Source: an uncultured Peptococcaceae bacterium
GTDB lineage: Bacteria; Bacillota; Peptococcia; Peptococcales; Peptococcaceae
Direction: 5' to 3'
Assembly: GCA_902496505.1 (NCBI GenBank)
Contig: CABVBB010000142.1
Span: 1 to 6,135 of the forward strand
Length of the DNA stretch: 6,135 nt
Program-made: the position numbers and the translations under genes
The notes under the pieces: generated by a model
Seen by the model: only the letters and a program-made list of their open reading frames with translations
The model's database searches: none
Told to the model about the DNA's origin: nothing
Shown here: positions 4,857 to 6,135 of the stretch, in pieces
Layout of the letters: every line of letters starts with the position of its first letter
How positions within the stretch are numbered: position 1 is the first letter of the stretch

Positions 4857-6103
4857 TGACAGACGAACAATTACAGCTGATCCAGGGCCAGATCGCGCGA
4901 GTCATAGCGCACAGCCCCTTATATAAAGAAAAATACGGCAAGCTCGGCATCCAGGCCGGCGATATCCGTTCCCAGGCAGACTTTGAAAAGCTGCCCTTCA
5001 CCACCAAAGGCGAGCTGCGGGAGAATTATCCCCTAGGCGTGCAGTGTGTGCCCGACGAAGAAGTCGTGCGCATCCATTCCTCCTCCGGCACCACCGGCAA
5101 GCCCATCATCATCCCCTATACGCAGCAGGACATCGACGACTGGGCCGATATGTTCGCCCGCTGCTTCGCGATCGCGGGACTTGATAAGCGCGACCGCGTG
5201 CAGATCACCACCGGCTACGGTCTCTGGACAGCCGGCGCGGGCTTTCAGGCCGGCGTAGAACGCTTCGGCGCCATGGCTATCCCCATGGGCCCCGGCAATA
5301 CGGAAAAGCAGCTGGAAATGATGATCGATCTACAGACTACCGTGCTTTGCAGCACCTCATCCTACGCGCTGCTGCTCACCGAAATGGTGGAGCAAAAGGG
5401 CATCCGCGACAAGCTCGCCCTCAAAAAAGGCATCATGGGCTCCGAGCGCTGGGGCAATAAGATGCGCGACCGCATCGAGCAGGAATTGGGCATCCAGCTT
5501 TACGATATTTACGGCCTGACCGAGATCTACGGCCCCGGTATCTCCATCAGCTGCGACGCGGACAGCGGCATCCATTATTTCGACGACTTCATCTACATGG
5601 AGATCATCGATCCCCAGACTGGCGAAGTCCTGCCCGTGGGCGAAGAGGGCGAGATCGTCATCACCACGCTGCGCAAGCAAGGCGCGCCCCTCATCCGCTA
5701 CCGCACCCACGACATCAGCCGCCTGCTGCCTGGTGACTGCCCCTGTGGGTGTCCTTATCCCCGTCACGACCGCATCATGGGCCGCTCCGACGATATGGTC
5801 AAGGTCAAAGGCGTCAATATCTACCCCGGTCAAGTCGACAGCCTCCTGCAAACGGTCCTCGGCGTCAGCAGTGAATACCAGATCATCGTCAACCGCGATG
5901 ACGGCGGACGCGACTCCATGCTGCTCCGCTTCGAGACGCCGCATCCCGAGCGCAAAGGCGAATTAGAGACCGCCGTGATCAAACTTTTCAAATCCAAAGT
6001 CGGCCTCACCATCCTCGCCGAAGCCCTGCCTATGCAGTCTCTGCCCCGCAGTGAAAAGAAAACCAAGCGTATCTTCGACAATCGCTTTGACGATCAACAA
6101 TAA
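4853..6103 (+). CDS. paaK: Phenylacetate-CoA ligase (AMP-forming)
   Basis: This ligase activates arylacetates with ATP and CoA to aryl-acetyl-CoA, AMP and PPi; in some anaerobes the family works with IorAB. The 416 residues are slightly shorter than the usual roughly 430, and the difference is at the N-terminus. Motifs in order: RVIAHSPLYKEKY (16-28); LPFTTKGELRENYP (47-60), typical of PaaK; the ATP-binding P-loop SSSGTTGKP (76-84); YGLTE (220-224); YRTHD (283-287); GRSDDMVKVKGVNIYP (310-325) at the C-terminal domain hinge; and SLPRSEKKTKRIFDNR (396-411), with the lysine cluster that provides the adenylation-step lysine. A Cys-rich patch, DCPCGCPYPRHDRIMGR, precedes the hinge, as is common in this family. 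ATG 4853 has GGAGGG at 4838-4843 with a nine-base gap and overlaps the iorB stop. A second ATG at 4856 is less well placed. Whether phenylacetate, hydroxyphenylacetate or indoleacetate is preferred cannot be read from sequence. Confidence 0.95.
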   Translation: MMTDEQLQLIQGQIARVIAHSPLYKEKYGKLGIQAGDIRSQADFEKLPFTTKGELRENYPLGVQCVPDEEVVRIHSSSGTTGKPIIIPYTQQDIDDWADMFARCFAIAGLDKRDRVQITTGYGLWTAGAGFQAGVERFGAMAIPMGPGNTEKQLEMMIDLQTTVLCSTSSYALLLTEMVEQKGIRDKLALKKGIMGSERWGNKMRDRIEQELGIQLYDIYGLTEIYGPGISISCDADSGIHYFDDFIYMEIIDPQTGEVLPVGEEGEIVITTLRKQGAPLIRYRTHDISRLLPGDCPCGCPYPRHDRIMGRSDDMVKVKGVNIYPGQVDSLLQTVLGVSSEYQIIVNRDDGGRDSMLLRFETPHPERKGELETAVIKLFKSKVGLTILAEALPMQSLPRSEKKTKRIFDNRFDDQQ

Positions 6104-6135
6104 CTGAGCTCACAAAAGCGGCAGGCTCTCTTCAT

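Noticed and set aside
5357..5944. 195-codon open frame on the - strand opposite paaK
   Set aside because: It is a shadow of the strongly C-ending codons of the ligase gene, whose motifs are complete on the + strand.
6104..6135. Possible terminator after paaK (GAGC...GCTC)
   Set aside because: Only a four-base stem is visible and the window ends before any T-run could be seen.

Overview
The window looks like part of the chromosome of a strict anaerobe in the Bacillota (Firmicutes). Three things support this: a complete T-box leader RNA with an intrinsic terminator, strong AGGAGG-type ribosome binding sites, and oxygen-sensitive ferredoxin-linked 2-oxoacid chemistry (IorA/IorB). The moderately GC-rich, C/G-ending codons of the main operon would suit a Negativicutes-type lineage, but that placement is inference. 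All convincing genes are on the + strand.

Layout. (1) 1-1291: the 3' part of a soluble gene of unknown function, overlapped by ATGA with a gene for a polytopic membrane protein of unknown function. (2) 1310-1636: a perfect-consensus promoter (TTGACA, 17 bp, TATAAT) driving a well-formed T-box leader. Stem I, the specifier loop, stem III, the antiterminator with its TGG-containing bulge, and the competing terminator can all be drawn by eye. (3) 1637-2196: about 560 nt with no credible gene but a dense series of inverted and direct repeats. It lies between the T-box terminator and the first operon gene. (4) 2212-6103: a tight four-gene operon: iorA (alpha subunit of indolepyruvate:ferredoxin oxidoreductase), a small stand-alone TfoX C-terminal-domain protein, iorB (beta subunit), and a phenylacetate-CoA ligase (paaK family).

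How the parts may work together. IorAB interconverts aryl-pyruvates and aryl-acetyl-CoA with ferredoxin as electron carrier. The ligase interconverts arylacetates and aryl-acetyl-CoA with ATP. Together they can run as oxidative degradation of aromatic amino acids, or in reverse as reductive carboxylation that salvages phenylacetate, 4-hydroxyphenylacetate or indoleacetate into Phe, Tyr or Trp. T-boxes switch genes on when a tRNA is uncharged, so a T-box upstream favours the biosynthetic direction, provided it really controls this operon. The specifier loop contains overlapping GTA (Val), TAT (Tyr) and ATG (Met) triplets. I cannot settle which one is read: TAT fits the aromatic context, GTA fits the loop spacing.

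The most unusual part is the structured spacer at 1637-2196. It could be an inserted intergenic repeat element, an extra regulatory RNA, or both.
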